Positions 20,202-29,740 of a stretch of 64,000 nt of DNA are shown in pieces (positions within the stretch are counted from its first letter, which is position 1; every line of letters starts with the position of its first letter). The translations under genes were made by a program, and so were the position numbers. This DNA is from Hymenobacter volaticus (lineage in GTDB: Bacteria; Bacteroidota; Bacteroidia; Cytophagales; Hymenobacteraceae), in the NCBI RefSeq assembly GCF_022921055.1, contig NZ_CP095061.1:5185501-5249500 (forward strand). The letters run 5' to 3'. The notes under the pieces are model-generated. The model ran no database searches. It saw only the letters and a program-made list of their open reading frames with translations, and was not told the origin of the DNA.

Positions 20202-21854
20202 CTACTTGGCGTTGTACAGCTTCTGGTAGTATTCGGTAGCCATGCGGTGCGACTCGAACTCGGGTTCTACTTCGCGCATCGCGGTTTTCACAACTTCCAA
20301 GTACTTATCGGGCTGGCCGTAGTAGAGCGGCACGATTTCGTTTTCCAGCACATCGAGCAGGCTAGTTGCCTCGATGTCGTCCTTAACATTGTCGGCCTGG
20401 TAGGGGTCGGTGTGGGGGATGATGAAGCTGTTTTCGCCGTGGCGAGCAAATTCGGGAACCCAACCGTCGGCGATGCTGAGGCTGACGGAACCGTTCATGG
20501 CGGCAGTCATGCCGCTGGTGCCGGAGGCTTCGCGGGGGTAGCGGGGCGTGTTCAGCCAGATATCGGAACCACGCTTGAGGTAGCCGGATAGGGTTAGCTC
20601 ATAACCCGTTAGCACAGCGCAGTTGTTGAGCGGCTTAACTTTGCGGATGATGTCGTTGAACAGGCCGATGGCGCCGTAGTCCTTGGGATAGGGCTTGCCA
20701 GCCCACAGCACTTGCACGGGACGGTCAGTGTTGTTGATGATGCCAAGGAACCGCTCGAAATGACGCAAAATCAGGTCGGCGCGTTTGTAGCCGGCGAATC
20801 GGCGGGCCCACACTACGGTTAGTACGTCGGGGTTGAGCAGAGTGCCGGTTTGGTCGGCTACGATGTCGAAGAGTTGCTTTTTCAGCTTGCGCTTGCGGGC
20901 GAGTAGAGCCGTATCGTCGTTGGCTTCTAGGGCGGCGTGCAGTTGCTGGTCGCGCCAGTAGGTGCCGTTTTGGGCGTTGGTGATGGCAATAATGGGGCAG
21001 ATGCCTTTGTTGCTGCCCCACATTTCGTTGGCAACGGTGCCGTGCACTTTGCTTACGCCGTTGGAGAGGCGCGAAAAGCGCAGGGCGGTAAGCGTGTAGT
21101 TTAGTTGGCCGTTTTCCACGCCCGCTACGCGGGTGATTTCCTCGGCGGGCACCGACCCGAAGAACGACATCTTCGCCAGCAGTTGCAGCGGGTGCTCCTC
21201 GTTGCCGGCTAGCTCGGGCGTGTGCGTGGTGAATACCAGACGCTTACGCACTTCTTCGAGCTGACGACCGTGCTTTTCGTAGAGGTAGAACGCCAGCGGC
21301 AGACCGTGGCCTTCGTTGAGGTGGTACACATCCACGTTCAGCTCCAACAAGTCGAGCAGCTTACCGCCACCTACGCCGAGCAAGATGCTTTGCGCGATAC
21401 GAGCGGCCGTGTCGGCGTCGTAGAGGTGGTGGGAGATGGTGCGCGAGATAAAGTCGTTTTCGGGAATGTCGGTGGTCAGGAAGAACATCGGGGCCGTACC
21501 GAACGTGTCGGGAGCCAAGTAGAGGGCCTTCACGTGCACATCCACATCGTGGATGGTGATGGGGAAGGTGATACCGGTGTCTTCGAGGAAGGAATACGAC
21601 TTCTGACGGAAGTCGGCGCGCATGGTTTGGTCTTCGTTGCGACCTTGGTCGTAGTAGCCGAAACTCCACAGAATGCCAATGCCCACCAGGTTTTGCTTGA
21701 GTTCGTAGGCCGAGCGCATGTGCGAGCCCGCCAAGAAGCCGAGGCCCCCGGAATACGTTTTGAGGGCCTGATCCAGGGCAAATTCCATGGAGAAGTACGC
21801 CGCCTGCGTCGTGAATTCGGCAGCGGGAGAGTAGGGTTTAAATTCGAAAGCCAT
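20202..21854 (-). CDS. glgP: Short-form alpha-glucan phosphorylase (GT35-like)
   Basis: Releases glucose 1-phosphate from maltodextrin or glycogen. The 550-residue protein is the short bacterial form. Recognisable blocks are AAYFSMEFALDQALKTYSGG, LNEGHGLPLAFYL, TTHTPELAGNEEH, NPDVLTVVWARRFAGYKRADL and LTGYELTLSGYLKRGSDIWL. The block that normally carries the PLP lysine (GTSGMK in short forms, GTGNMK in classic ones) reads GTSGMTAAMNG, with Thr450 in place of Lys. This may be a lineage variant or a change in mechanism, so the activity is uncertain. It is divergent from the alpha-glucan genes that follow and fits them functionally. Confidence 0.85.
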   Translation of the reverse strand: MAFEFKPYSPAAEFTTQAAYFSMEFALDQALKTYSGGLGFLAGSHMRSAYELKQNLVGIGILWSFGYYDQGRNEDQTMRADFRQKSYSFLEDTGITFPITIHDVDVHVKALYLAPDTFGTAPMFFLTTDIPENDFISRTISHHLYDADTAARIAQSILLGVGGGKLLDLLELNVDVYHLNEGHGLPLAFYLYEKHGRQLEEVRKRLVFTTHTPELAGNEEHPLQLLAKMSFFGSVPAEEITRVAGVENGQLNYTLTALRFSRLSNGVSKVHGTVANEMWGSNKGICPIIAITNAQNGTYWRDQQLHAALEANDDTALLARKRKLKKQLFDIVADQTGTLLNPDVLTVVWARRFAGYKRADLILRHFERFLGIINNTDRPVQVLWAGKPYPKDYGAIGLFNDIIRKVKPLNNCAVLTGYELTLSGYLKRGSDIWLNTPRYPREASGTSGMTAAMNGSVSLSIADGWVPEFARHGENSFIIPHTDPYQADNVKDDIEATSLLDVLENEIVPLYYGQPDKYLEVVKTAMREVEPEFESHRMATEYYQKLYNAK

Positions 21855-22305
21855 TGAAAAAGGAGGTCAGAGAAAAGGTAGCTCAACCAAGCCACCCACA
21901 GCCCCGGCATACGGCCAGCACAGCAATACGTTCGGGGCAAGCGCCGGCCAAGGTGCGGACATTCCAAGTGAAAAACAAAGCGTACTAGGTGCGCCTGCGT
22001 ATGCCCCAAGCGGAACCATCGGAAAATCAAGGGCAAAATCAGCCGCACTTACGGCAGCCGGAAAACACATGCAAGGGGTAGCTACTCGGCGTTTTGTGGT
22101 TTGAAAAGCAGAGCTGTCAGGTTGGAGGGATACAGGTATAAATAGACTAATTCATATGACTATATGGAGCAGTCTGCACAGGGCCAAGACTGAAAAACTG
22201 TTGTAAGTTGACACAACCGTAACATCCATTTTGGTCTAACTGGCTGATTGCCTAGGTAGTTTTACGCTCTTGTCCTACTCCAACCTCAACCCTAAACAAG
22301 CTTAG
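21855..22305. other. Divergent intergenic region, no gene seen
   Basis: About 450 bases between glgP and the lipoprotein gene. No perfect TAnnTTTG is visible on either strand near the starts, and there is no strong hairpin or RNA gene. A control region for both genes is likely but not identified. Confidence 0.4.
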
Positions 22306-23748
22306 ATGAAGTTCACTCCTTTACTTGCCACCGCGCTACTGACACTGTCGGTTGCTTGCTCTAAAGTAGAGCCTATGCCAAGCGCCGCTCCTAGCGTAAC
22401 CACTGCCGCTGCTGATGTTAGCGCCGCAGGATTCCCGGAGAGTTTTGAAGCCGGCACCAAAACCGCCTACACCACCGGCTCCGTCACGCTCGGCTCTGGC
22501 TCCTGGACCTTGAATGACGCCCTACTCGGCAACACCACCGCCGACGCCAAAACCGGCAGCCAATCGGTGCGGGTGCGCAACGTGGGCACAGTCGGCATGA
22601 ACTTCAATACCACTACGGGCGCGGGCGTCGTGACGGTTGACCATGCGACGTATGGCACCGACGCTAGCTCGCAGTGGGAGCTATGGGTAAGCCAGAACAG
22701 CGGCAGCTCCTATGTGAAAGTGGGCAGCACCATCACGAGCAGCAGCGCTACGCTGAGCACGGCCTCGTTCAGCGTGAACCTGAGCGGCAGCGTACGGCTG
22801 CAAATCCGCAAGATTTCCGGCGGCACCAACCGCATCAACATCGACAACGTGACGGTGGAGCAGTATGGCAGCGGGGGCGGCACCACGCCCCCACCTGCTA
22901 CCGGCGGCAAGAAGTTTCTCTTCGACGGTTCGCACGGCGAGCTGGCCGGCAATGCCGATTGGGTGCTCGACGTGAACAGCGGGGTGGCTTCGCGCTACCC
23001 GTCGCCGGCCCAAAGCGGCATCACTAGCACCACCGCCGAAAGCTACTGGACTGGCGCTATTTCGGCGTGGGGCGTGGCTTTGGCCAAGCAGGGCCACACC
23101 GTGGAGCAGCTACCGGCTGGCGCGGCTATCAGCTACGGCAACACCGCCAACCCACAGGACCTGAGCTACTACAGCGTATTCGTGGTCGATGAGCCCAACA
23201 TCATCTTCACGGCCGCCGAGAAAACGGCCATCCTGCGGTTTGTGCAGAACGGCGGCGGCTTGTTTATGATTTCAGACCATGACATCTCGGACCGCAACAA
23301 CGACGGCTACGACTCGCCCGACATCTGGAACGACCTGATGCAGAACAACTCGGTGCAAGCCAACCCCTTCGGCTTCACGGTGAACCTCGACAACATTGTG
23401 GAGAACAGCAGCAACGTCCGCACCGGCACCAACCCCATCCTGAATGGCTCGCAAGGCGCCGTGTCGCAGCTCTCCTTCCACAACGGCGCCACCATGACGC
23501 TTAATCCTACCGCCAACAGCACGGTGCAGGGCCTAATCTGGCGTAGCTCCGCCACGCAGGGCAACAACTTGGCTATGGCTGCCAGCAGCACCTTCGGCTC
23601 GGGCCGCGTGGTTATCATCGGCGACTCTTCACCCGCCGACGACGGCACCGGCTCGCCCGGCAACACCGTGTACGACGGCTGGGGCGAAAACGTAAGCCAC
23701 CCCCGCCTGCACCTCAATGCCTCGCTCTGGTTGGCCAAGCTGCAATAG
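22306..23748 (+). CDS. Surface lipoprotein with beta-sandwich and GATase-like domains
   Basis: A 480-residue protein with a lipoprotein signal (LLTLSVACS, Cys18). A beta-rich domain at about 40-195 (FPESFEAGTKTAYTTGSVTL) is of the kind attached to secreted Bacteroidota hydrolases and nucleases. After a Gly/Thr/Pro linker, the C-terminal domain at about 205-480 opens KKFLFDGSHGELAGNADWV and includes NGGGLFMISDHDISDRNNDG and GRVVIIGDSSPADDGTG. This resembles DUF4350 or ThuA-like class I amidotransferase folds. No catalytic Cys is evident. It lies between glgP and two amylases, so a role at the cell surface in glucan use is possible but unproven. Confidence 0.7.
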   Translation: MKFTPLLATALLTLSVACSKVEPMPSAAPSVTTAAADVSAAGFPESFEAGTKTAYTTGSVTLGSGSWTLNDALLGNTTADAKTGSQSVRVRNVGTVGMNFNTTTGAGVVTVDHATYGTDASSQWELWVSQNSGSSYVKVGSTITSSSATLSTASFSVNLSGSVRLQIRKISGGTNRINIDNVTVEQYGSGGGTTPPPATGGKKFLFDGSHGELAGNADWVLDVNSGVASRYPSPAQSGITSTTAESYWTGAISAWGVALAKQGHTVEQLPAGAAISYGNTANPQDLSYYSVFVVDEPNIIFTAAEKTAILRFVQNGGGLFMISDHDISDRNNDGYDSPDIWNDLMQNNSVQANPFGFTVNLDNIVENSSNVRTGTNPILNGSQGAVSQLSFHNGATMTLNPTANSTVQGLIWRSSATQGNNLAMAASSTFGSGRVVIIGDSSPADDGTGSPGNTVYDGWGENVSHPRLHLNASLWLAKLQ

Positions 23749-23799
23749 CGTCCTCGTAAGAGATAAAACAAGCTCTCCTAGCTCTTCTTATTCGTTTCC

Positions 23800-23832
23800 G
23801 AAAGCCCTACCAGAAGGTGGGGCTTTCTGTTT
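23800..23832 (+). terminator. Terminator after the lipoprotein gene
   Basis: GC-rich hairpin (GAAAGCCC at 23800-23807 pairing with GGGCTTTC at 23820-23827, extended inward) followed by a T run. Confidence 0.75.
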
Positions 23833-23937
23833 TTAGACAGTACGTGACCTGTGGTGGCAAACGACGACAACCGAGGATACTAGGGTTCTACGGAGGTGCT
23901 TGTTACCTTACCGCTCCCATTCAAGTCCCAAATTCCC

Positions 23938-25842
23938 ATGAAATCGTCCCACTTCCTGCTGCCAGCGCTGGTAGCTAGTCTGTTGGCGGCACCTGTTGCC
24001 CAAGCACATTCTAGCACTGACTTAGCCAGTTCCCCAACTGCTCCGGCCAAAAAGCCCGCCGGCATCACCCGCATTGACCCAACTTTCTGGTGGGTGGGCA
24101 TGAAGAATCCGAAACTGCAATTGTTAGTGCACGGCCCCGGCATAGCGAATAGCACGGCTAGCTTGCGCTACGAAGGCGTGACGCTGGACGGCACGCAGAA
24201 GCTGGAAAGCCCTAACTACTTGGTGGTTAACCTTACTGTTAGCCCCACCGCTAAGCCGGGCCAATTGAAGCTGGAGTTTAAAGGAGCCAAGAATTTCAGC
24301 TACAGCTACGAGCTGAAAGCCCGCTCCACGCCCGGCGACAAAACGCAAGTACAGGGCCTTAGCACGCAGGATTTCATCTACTTCCTGATGCCAGACCGAT
24401 TCTCGAACGGCGACCCTAAAAACGACTACATCAAAGGCATGAAGGCGCCCGCCGCGGCCCGCGACTCGATGTACAGCCGCCACGGCGGCGACCTAAAGGG
24501 CATTGCCAACCACTTCGACTACTTCAAGACGCTTGGCGCTACGGCCCTGTGGCTCACGCCCATCGTGGAAAACGACCAGCCCAAGGCCAGCTACCACGGC
24601 TACGCCCTCACCGACTACTACACCGTGGACCGCCGCTATGGCACCAACGAGGAGTACCGAAGCTTTGTCCGCAACGCCCACCAGAACGGGCTGAAGGTGG
24701 TACAAGACGTGGTGCTCAACCACCTGGGCTCGGAGAGCTACCTGTTCCGCGACCAGCCCGCCAAAGACTGGTTTCACCAGTGGCCCACCTTCACGCGCAG
24801 TTCCTTCCGCGACGCGGCCTTCAACGACCCGCACGGCTCCCAATACGACCGGAAACTGTTCGGCGAAGGCTGGTTTGACACTACTATGCCGGACCTCAAC
24901 CAGAGCAATCCGCTGGTGGCCACCTACGTCATCCAGAACAACCTGTGGTGGGTGGAAAACACAGGCATCGACGCCTACCGCATCGACACCTACTCTTATT
25001 CAGACCGCAACTTCCTGATGCAGTGGGGCCAAGCGTTGCTTGATGAGTATCCGCAGTTGGGCATGTTCGGCGAAACGTGGGTGCAAGGCACGGCGCAGCA
25101 GGCCTATTTCGCCCGCAACATCCTGCCATCTACCGACGGGTTCAAGAGCAATTTGCCCGGCGTCACCGACTTTCAGCTGCAATACGCCATCAACGAGGCG
25201 CTGACCAAGGACGCTGGCTGGACGGAGGGCATCAGCAAGCTCTACTATACCCTGCACGACGACTGGCTCTACGAGAACCCCATGCGCAATGTGGTCTTCC
25301 TCGACAACCACGATATGAGCCGCTTCTACTCGGTGATAGGGGAGGACTTCGCCAAGTACAAGATGGGGCTGGCGTGGCTGCTCACCACCCGCGGCATACC
25401 GCAGCTTTACTACGGTACGGAGGTGCTGATGAAGAACTTCTCGAACCCCGACGGCAAAGTGCGCGAGGACTTTCCCGGCGGCTTCCCCGGCGACAAAAAG
25501 AACTTGTTCACGTCGCGCTCCGGCCAGGAAGCTGAGGCGTTTGATTACGTGAGCAAGCTGGCCAACTACCGCCGTACGCACGAGTTTTTGCACGCTGGCA
25601 AGCTCATGCAGTTCATCCCCGATCAGGGCGTGTACACCTATTTCCGCTACTCCGATGCGGGCACGGTGATGGTGATGATGAACTCCAACAAAGAAGAGAA
25701 AACCGTGGACATGGCGCGGTTTGCAGAACGGCTCAACGGGTTTTCTTCCGGCGTGGAAGTGACCACAGGGGCAGCAATTGCTGATTTGAAAACCGTAAAG
25801 ATTCCGGGGCGGACGGCGTGGGTGGTGGAGTTAAAGAAATAG
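23938..25842 (+). CDS. GH13 cyclomaltodextrinase/alpha-amylase, secreted
   Basis: A 634-residue GH13 enzyme that hydrolyses alpha-1,4-glucans or cyclodextrins. The signal peptide (residues 1-22, cleavage after VAQA) is followed by an N-terminal beta domain of the cyclomaltodextrinase type (ITRIDPTFWWVGMKNP). The catalytic barrel is complete: region I VVQDVVLNH, region II AYRIDTYSY (Asp350), region III MFGETW (Glu379), region IV FLDNHD (Asp459). A C-terminal beta domain follows. ATG 23938 puts the signal peptide at the N-terminus. The protein resembles SusA-like periplasmic neopullulanases. Confidence 0.92.
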   Translation: MKSSHFLLPALVASLLAAPVAQAHSSTDLASSPTAPAKKPAGITRIDPTFWWVGMKNPKLQLLVHGPGIANSTASLRYEGVTLDGTQKLESPNYLVVNLTVSPTAKPGQLKLEFKGAKNFSYSYELKARSTPGDKTQVQGLSTQDFIYFLMPDRFSNGDPKNDYIKGMKAPAAARDSMYSRHGGDLKGIANHFDYFKTLGATALWLTPIVENDQPKASYHGYALTDYYTVDRRYGTNEEYRSFVRNAHQNGLKVVQDVVLNHLGSESYLFRDQPAKDWFHQWPTFTRSSFRDAAFNDPHGSQYDRKLFGEGWFDTTMPDLNQSNPLVATYVIQNNLWWVENTGIDAYRIDTYSYSDRNFLMQWGQALLDEYPQLGMFGETWVQGTAQQAYFARNILPSTDGFKSNLPGVTDFQLQYAINEALTKDAGWTEGISKLYYTLHDDWLYENPMRNVVFLDNHDMSRFYSVIGEDFAKYKMGLAWLLTTRGIPQLYYGTEVLMKNFSNPDGKVREDFPGGFPGDKKNLFTSRSGQEAEAFDYVSKLANYRRTHEFLHAGKLMQFIPDQGVYTYFRYSDAGTVMVMMNSNKEEKTVDMARFAERLNGFSSGVEVTTGAAIADLKTVKIPGRTAWVVELKK

Positions 25843-25997
25843 CGCTTTATTTATAGTGGTTTCACGATTCTTAGTGGCAGAAGGCGCCGAGGCTCCCTGT
25901 TTGCCAGAACCGTGTAAGCCTTCCGCCTAACCGTGTGCGCTAACTGTGGGCCAGCATAAATGCCCGCAGCCACGCAAACTTCTGCCCCCCGCCCCGT

Positions 25998-27835
25998 ATG
26001 AAGAAACTTGTCTTGCCGGCAATGCTTGCGTTGGCCGCTTTTACTTTTCCACTTTCGCGTATAGCTCAGCCCGTGTCTGATACTGTCTTCCTTGCGGATC
26101 CCAACACCACCGAAGAGGTTCCTCAGGACCACAAACTGGTCGTCTATCAGTTGATGACCCGCTTGTTCGGCAACAAAACCACTGTCAACAAACCCTACGG
26201 TACCGTGCAGGAAAACGGCACCGGCAAGTTCAACGACATCACCGACAAGGCGCTCCAGGAAATCAAGAAGATGGGCGTCTCGCACGTGTGGTACACCGGC
26301 GTGATTGAGCACGCCACCATGACCGACTACACCGCGCAGGGCGGCCCCGGCCCCGACGATGCCGACATCGTGAAAGGCCGCGCCGGCTCGCCCTATGCCA
26401 TCAAGGACTACTACGACGTGGCCCCTGACTTGGCCGTGAACGTGAAAACCCGGATGACCGAGTACGAAGCCCTCATCAAGCGCACGCACGCCAACGGCCT
26501 GCAAGTGCTCATGGACTTCATCCCGAACCACGTAGCCCGCAGCTATAAGTCGGATGCCAAGCCGGCCGGCGTCATCGACCTCGGTGCCCAAGACGACAAA
26601 ACCAAGGCTTTCGCGCCCAACAACAACTTCTACTACCTGCCCGGCCAGAGCTTGGTGGTACCCAAAGAAGGCAACCCGCTAGGCCCGGCCCTCGGCCCGC
26701 GTGAGGACGGCAAGTTTGCCGAGACGCCCGCCAAAGCCACTGGTAATGACGTGTTTTCGGCCACGCCGAGCGTGAACGACTGGTACGAGACGGTGAAGCT
26801 CAATTACGGCGTCGATTACCAAAACAACCGCAAAACTTACTTCGAGCCGATACCAGACACTTGGAAGAAGATGCGCGACATTCTGCTGTTTTGGGCCAAG
26901 AAAGACGTGGATGGTTTCCGCTGCGACATGGCCGAAATGGTGCCCGTTGAGTTTTGGGCGTGGGTGATTCCGGAGGTGAAAAAGGTGAAGCCCGACATCG
27001 TGTTCATTGCCGAAGCCTACAACCCCAAGGAGTACCAGACCTACTTCGAGAAAGGCAAGTTCGACTTCCTCTATGACAAAGTGGGCCTCTACGACGCCCT
27101 GCGCCGCCTGATGACGGGGGCGGCAACACCGAGGAAATTACGAAAGTGTGGCGAGAGGAAAGCCGCGGCTACTCGTCCCGGATGTTGCGCTTCCTTGAAA
27201 ACCACGACGAGCAACGCATTGCCTCCAAGGACTTTGCCACCGACCCGCGCACCGCTATTCCGGCTATGGTCGTCACAGCTACGTTGGGCTCGGGCCCGGT
27301 AATGCTGTACTCGGGGCAGGAAGTGGCCGAGCCGGCGCTGAAGTCGGAGGGCTTCTCCAGCGAAGACGGCCGCACCACCATCTTCGACTATTGGGGCGTG
27401 CCGGAGCACCAGAAATGGATGAACGGCGGCAAGTTCGACGGCGGCCAGCTCTCGGAAAGCCAGAAGCAACTCCGCGACTTTTATTGCCGCTTACTCAACC
27501 TGAGCAGTTCCAGCGAAGCCATCCGCAAGGGCAAGTTCTACGAGCTGCAAGACGCCAACAACCTCGGCAAAGACTACGATCAGAAGCACGTCTATAGCTA
27601 CCTGCGCTACACCGACAACCAGCGCCTGCTAATCGTAGTCAACTTCAGCCGCGACAAAACCTCGAAGCCAACCATCCAAATCCCGCGGGAGGTGCGCCAG
27701 CGCATGGGCCTCAACCCCGACCAGTTCTGCACCTACACCGACCTGCTCAACAACACGCCGCCCACGGAATACCTCACGCTCAACCTGCCCCCGCTGAGCG
27801 CTTACGTGTTCGAAATCAAGCCGAAAGGCAACTAG
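25998..27835 (+). CDS. GH13 alpha-amylase, secreted (frameshifted in this sequence)
   Basis: Second secreted glycoside hydrolase of family 13. The sequence appears as two frames, 25998-27302 and one covering 27146-27835. Adding one G to the G5 run at 27116-27120 restores LMTGGGNTEEITKVWREES and gives 612 residues. The signal peptide is at residues 1-24. Catalytic regions: region I VLMDFIPNH, region II FRCDMAEM (Asp310), region III VFIAEAYNP (Glu339), region IV LENHDEQ (about Asp404). A long insertion between regions I and II is typical of this Bacteroidota type. It follows the first amylase by 155 bases and is probably expressed with it. The break is probably a sequencing error. Confidence 0.88.
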
Positions 27836-27860
27836 ACCAGAGTCAAGAACAAAAAGAGAA

Positions 27861-27971
27861 CGTCATGCTGAGCGCAGCCGAAGCATCTCGCTAGGGTGGT
27901 ACACTCCAACGCTTGCCCAACGATTCGAGCGAGATGCTTCGACTCCGCCTCCGGCTTCGCTCAGCATGACG
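27861..27971. repeat. Interspersed palindromic element, copy 1
   Basis: Terminal inverted repeats (left starts CGTCATGCTGAGCGCAGCCG, right ends GCTCAGCATGACG) flank a variable centre. The right arm carries a small insertion, CCTCCGGCT-like. A partial further arm (ending TTCAGCATGACG) follows to about 28036. Confidence 0.8.
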
Positions 27972-28098
27972 ATATACTGTTGAAATGCCTGCATGCCAGA
28001 GCTTCCGCTTTGCCTGCGGCTCTGTTCAGCATGACGTTCTTTTGCTATCTTACTCGTTGTCCCCTTCACCGCATCCCCACCTAAAATTCCCACACCTT

Positions 28099-29508
28099 AT
28101 GGCAACCGGCGTAGCGGCGGCTCCTAGCAGTACCCGCACAAAACCTCGTTTGAGCTTCTGGCAAATCTGGAACATGAGCTTCGGTTTCATGGGCATTCAG
28201 TTCGGGTTTGCTCTTCAGAATGCCAACACCAGCCGCATCTTCTCGAACCTCGGCGCCAACCCCGACGACATTCCGATTCTGTGGGTGGCGGCCCCGCTGA
28301 CGGGGTTGCTGGTGCAGCCCATCATCGGTTACATGTCGGACCGCACGTGGAGCCCTCGTTGGGGGCGGCGGCGGCCATTCTTTTTGGTGGGCGCCATCTT
28401 AGCGTCGATAGCCATGCTGATTATGCCCAACTCGCCCACGTTGTGGATTGCGGGTGGCATGCTTTGGATCATGGACGCCAGCATCAACATCAGTATGGAA
28501 CCGTTCCGGGCGTTTGTCGGCGACAAGCTACCCAACGAGCAGTATACCAGCGGCTTCGCTATGCAGTCGTTTTTTATTGGGGTGGGGGCCGTGGTGGCGT
28601 CGTTGTTGCCCACGTTGCTCACCAAATTTGGGGTAGCCAATGAAGCCGCTGCCGGGATTGTGCCTAACTCGGTGAAGTACGCTTACTACCTCGGGGCGGC
28701 GGCGTTTTTTCTGTGCGTGCTCTACACCGTGCTAACCTCAACCGAGTACCCACCCGAAGACATGGAGGCGTTCGAGCGGGAGAAAAGTTCGGTCACGTTC
28801 ATGCAGGGCGTCAAAGAAACCTTCTCCGGTGCTTTGCACATGCCCAAGGTGATGAAGCAGCTGGCAGTGGTACAGTTTTTCACGTGGTTTGGCCTGTTTT
28901 GCATGTGGATTTTCACTACGCTGGCTGTTACCAAGCACCTCTACGGCACCACCGATTCCAAGTCGGCTGCTTTCAACGAGGGCGCCAATTTCGTGGGCGA
29001 GGCCTTTGCCATGTACAGTGGAATTTCGGCTGTGTTTAGCCTGATGCTGCCTTGGGTTGCTCGCAAACTGAGCCGCAAACTAACCCACATGGTTTGCTTA
29101 ACGGCTGGTGGTCTTGGCCTTATGTCGGTGGCCTTTATCACTGAGCCTTGGATGCTGCTCGTGTCGATGGTAGGAGTGGGTATCGCCTGGACTTCTATCC
29201 TGTCGGTGCCGTATGCTATGCTGGCCGGCTCGATTCCGGCGCACAAAATGGGCCACTTTATGGGGGTTTTCAACGCCTTTATTGTGCTGCCGCAGGTATG
29301 CGCTTCGTTGGGCTTGCCAGCTATTATGAAACAGTTCCCGAGCCTCGACCCACTGAATGTGGTGGTATTGGGCGGGGTGCTGATGGTCATAGCCGGCATA
29401 TTCACGCTGCGCGTCGACGACAACGAGAAAGTGACGTTGCCGCTTGCCGACGATCAGCCTATCAACCCCGGATACGACCCCGGTGCTATTCCCGACCCAA
29501 GAGTTTAA
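28099..29508 (+). CDS. GPH/SUT-type sugar (maltose/sucrose) transporter, MFS
   Basis: Proton-coupled disaccharide importer of the inner membrane. The 469-residue protein has twelve predicted helices and the family motif SDRTWSPRWGRRRPF between helices 2 and 3. It also has the N-terminal FWQIWNMSFGFMGIQFGFALQ segment typical of bacterial maltose/sucrose permeases related to SLC45. ATG 28099 is chosen as the frame upstream runs through a repeat element. Placed after two amylases and near glgP, it probably brings maltose or short dextrins into the cytosol. A good terminator follows. Confidence 0.88.
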   Translation: MATGVAAAPSSTRTKPRLSFWQIWNMSFGFMGIQFGFALQNANTSRIFSNLGANPDDIPILWVAAPLTGLLVQPIIGYMSDRTWSPRWGRRRPFFLVGAILASIAMLIMPNSPTLWIAGGMLWIMDASINISMEPFRAFVGDKLPNEQYTSGFAMQSFFIGVGAVVASLLPTLLTKFGVANEAAAGIVPNSVKYAYYLGAAAFFLCVLYTVLTSTEYPPEDMEAFEREKSSVTFMQGVKETFSGALHMPKVMKQLAVVQFFTWFGLFCMWIFTTLAVTKHLYGTTDSKSAAFNEGANFVGEAFAMYSGISAVFSLMLPWVARKLSRKLTHMVCLTAGGLGLMSVAFITEPWMLLVSMVGVGIAWTSILSVPYAMLAGSIPAHKMGHFMGVFNAFIVLPQVCASLGLPAIMKQFPSLDPLNVVVLGGVLMVIAGIFTLRVDDNEKVTLPLADDQPINPGYDPGAIPDPRV

Positions 29509-29523
29509 CTTTCTCTCCTGCAC

Positions 29524-29560
29524 TTTTTGCCCCGGCTGCTTCTGTGGCCGGGGCTTTTTG
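29524..29560 (+). terminator. Terminator after the sugar transporter
   Basis: GCCCCGGC (29529-29536) pairs with GCCGGGGC (29547-29554), with a T5 run after it and an A/T-symmetrical flank. Confidence 0.8.
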
Positions 29561-29740
29561 TTGTGCTTGGGCTTGCCGATGTGCTTGAAATACTGCGTGT
29601 TTATACGGACAGCGTAAGCAGTAAAATACGCATTTACCTCACAACGCATTAGCAGCTACGCGCCGTACACTCTAAGCAAACCAGGGCTGCACCTTCTCTC
29701 CTGCTTCGAACGGTGCGACCTATTCCCCATATAGCCGCCT

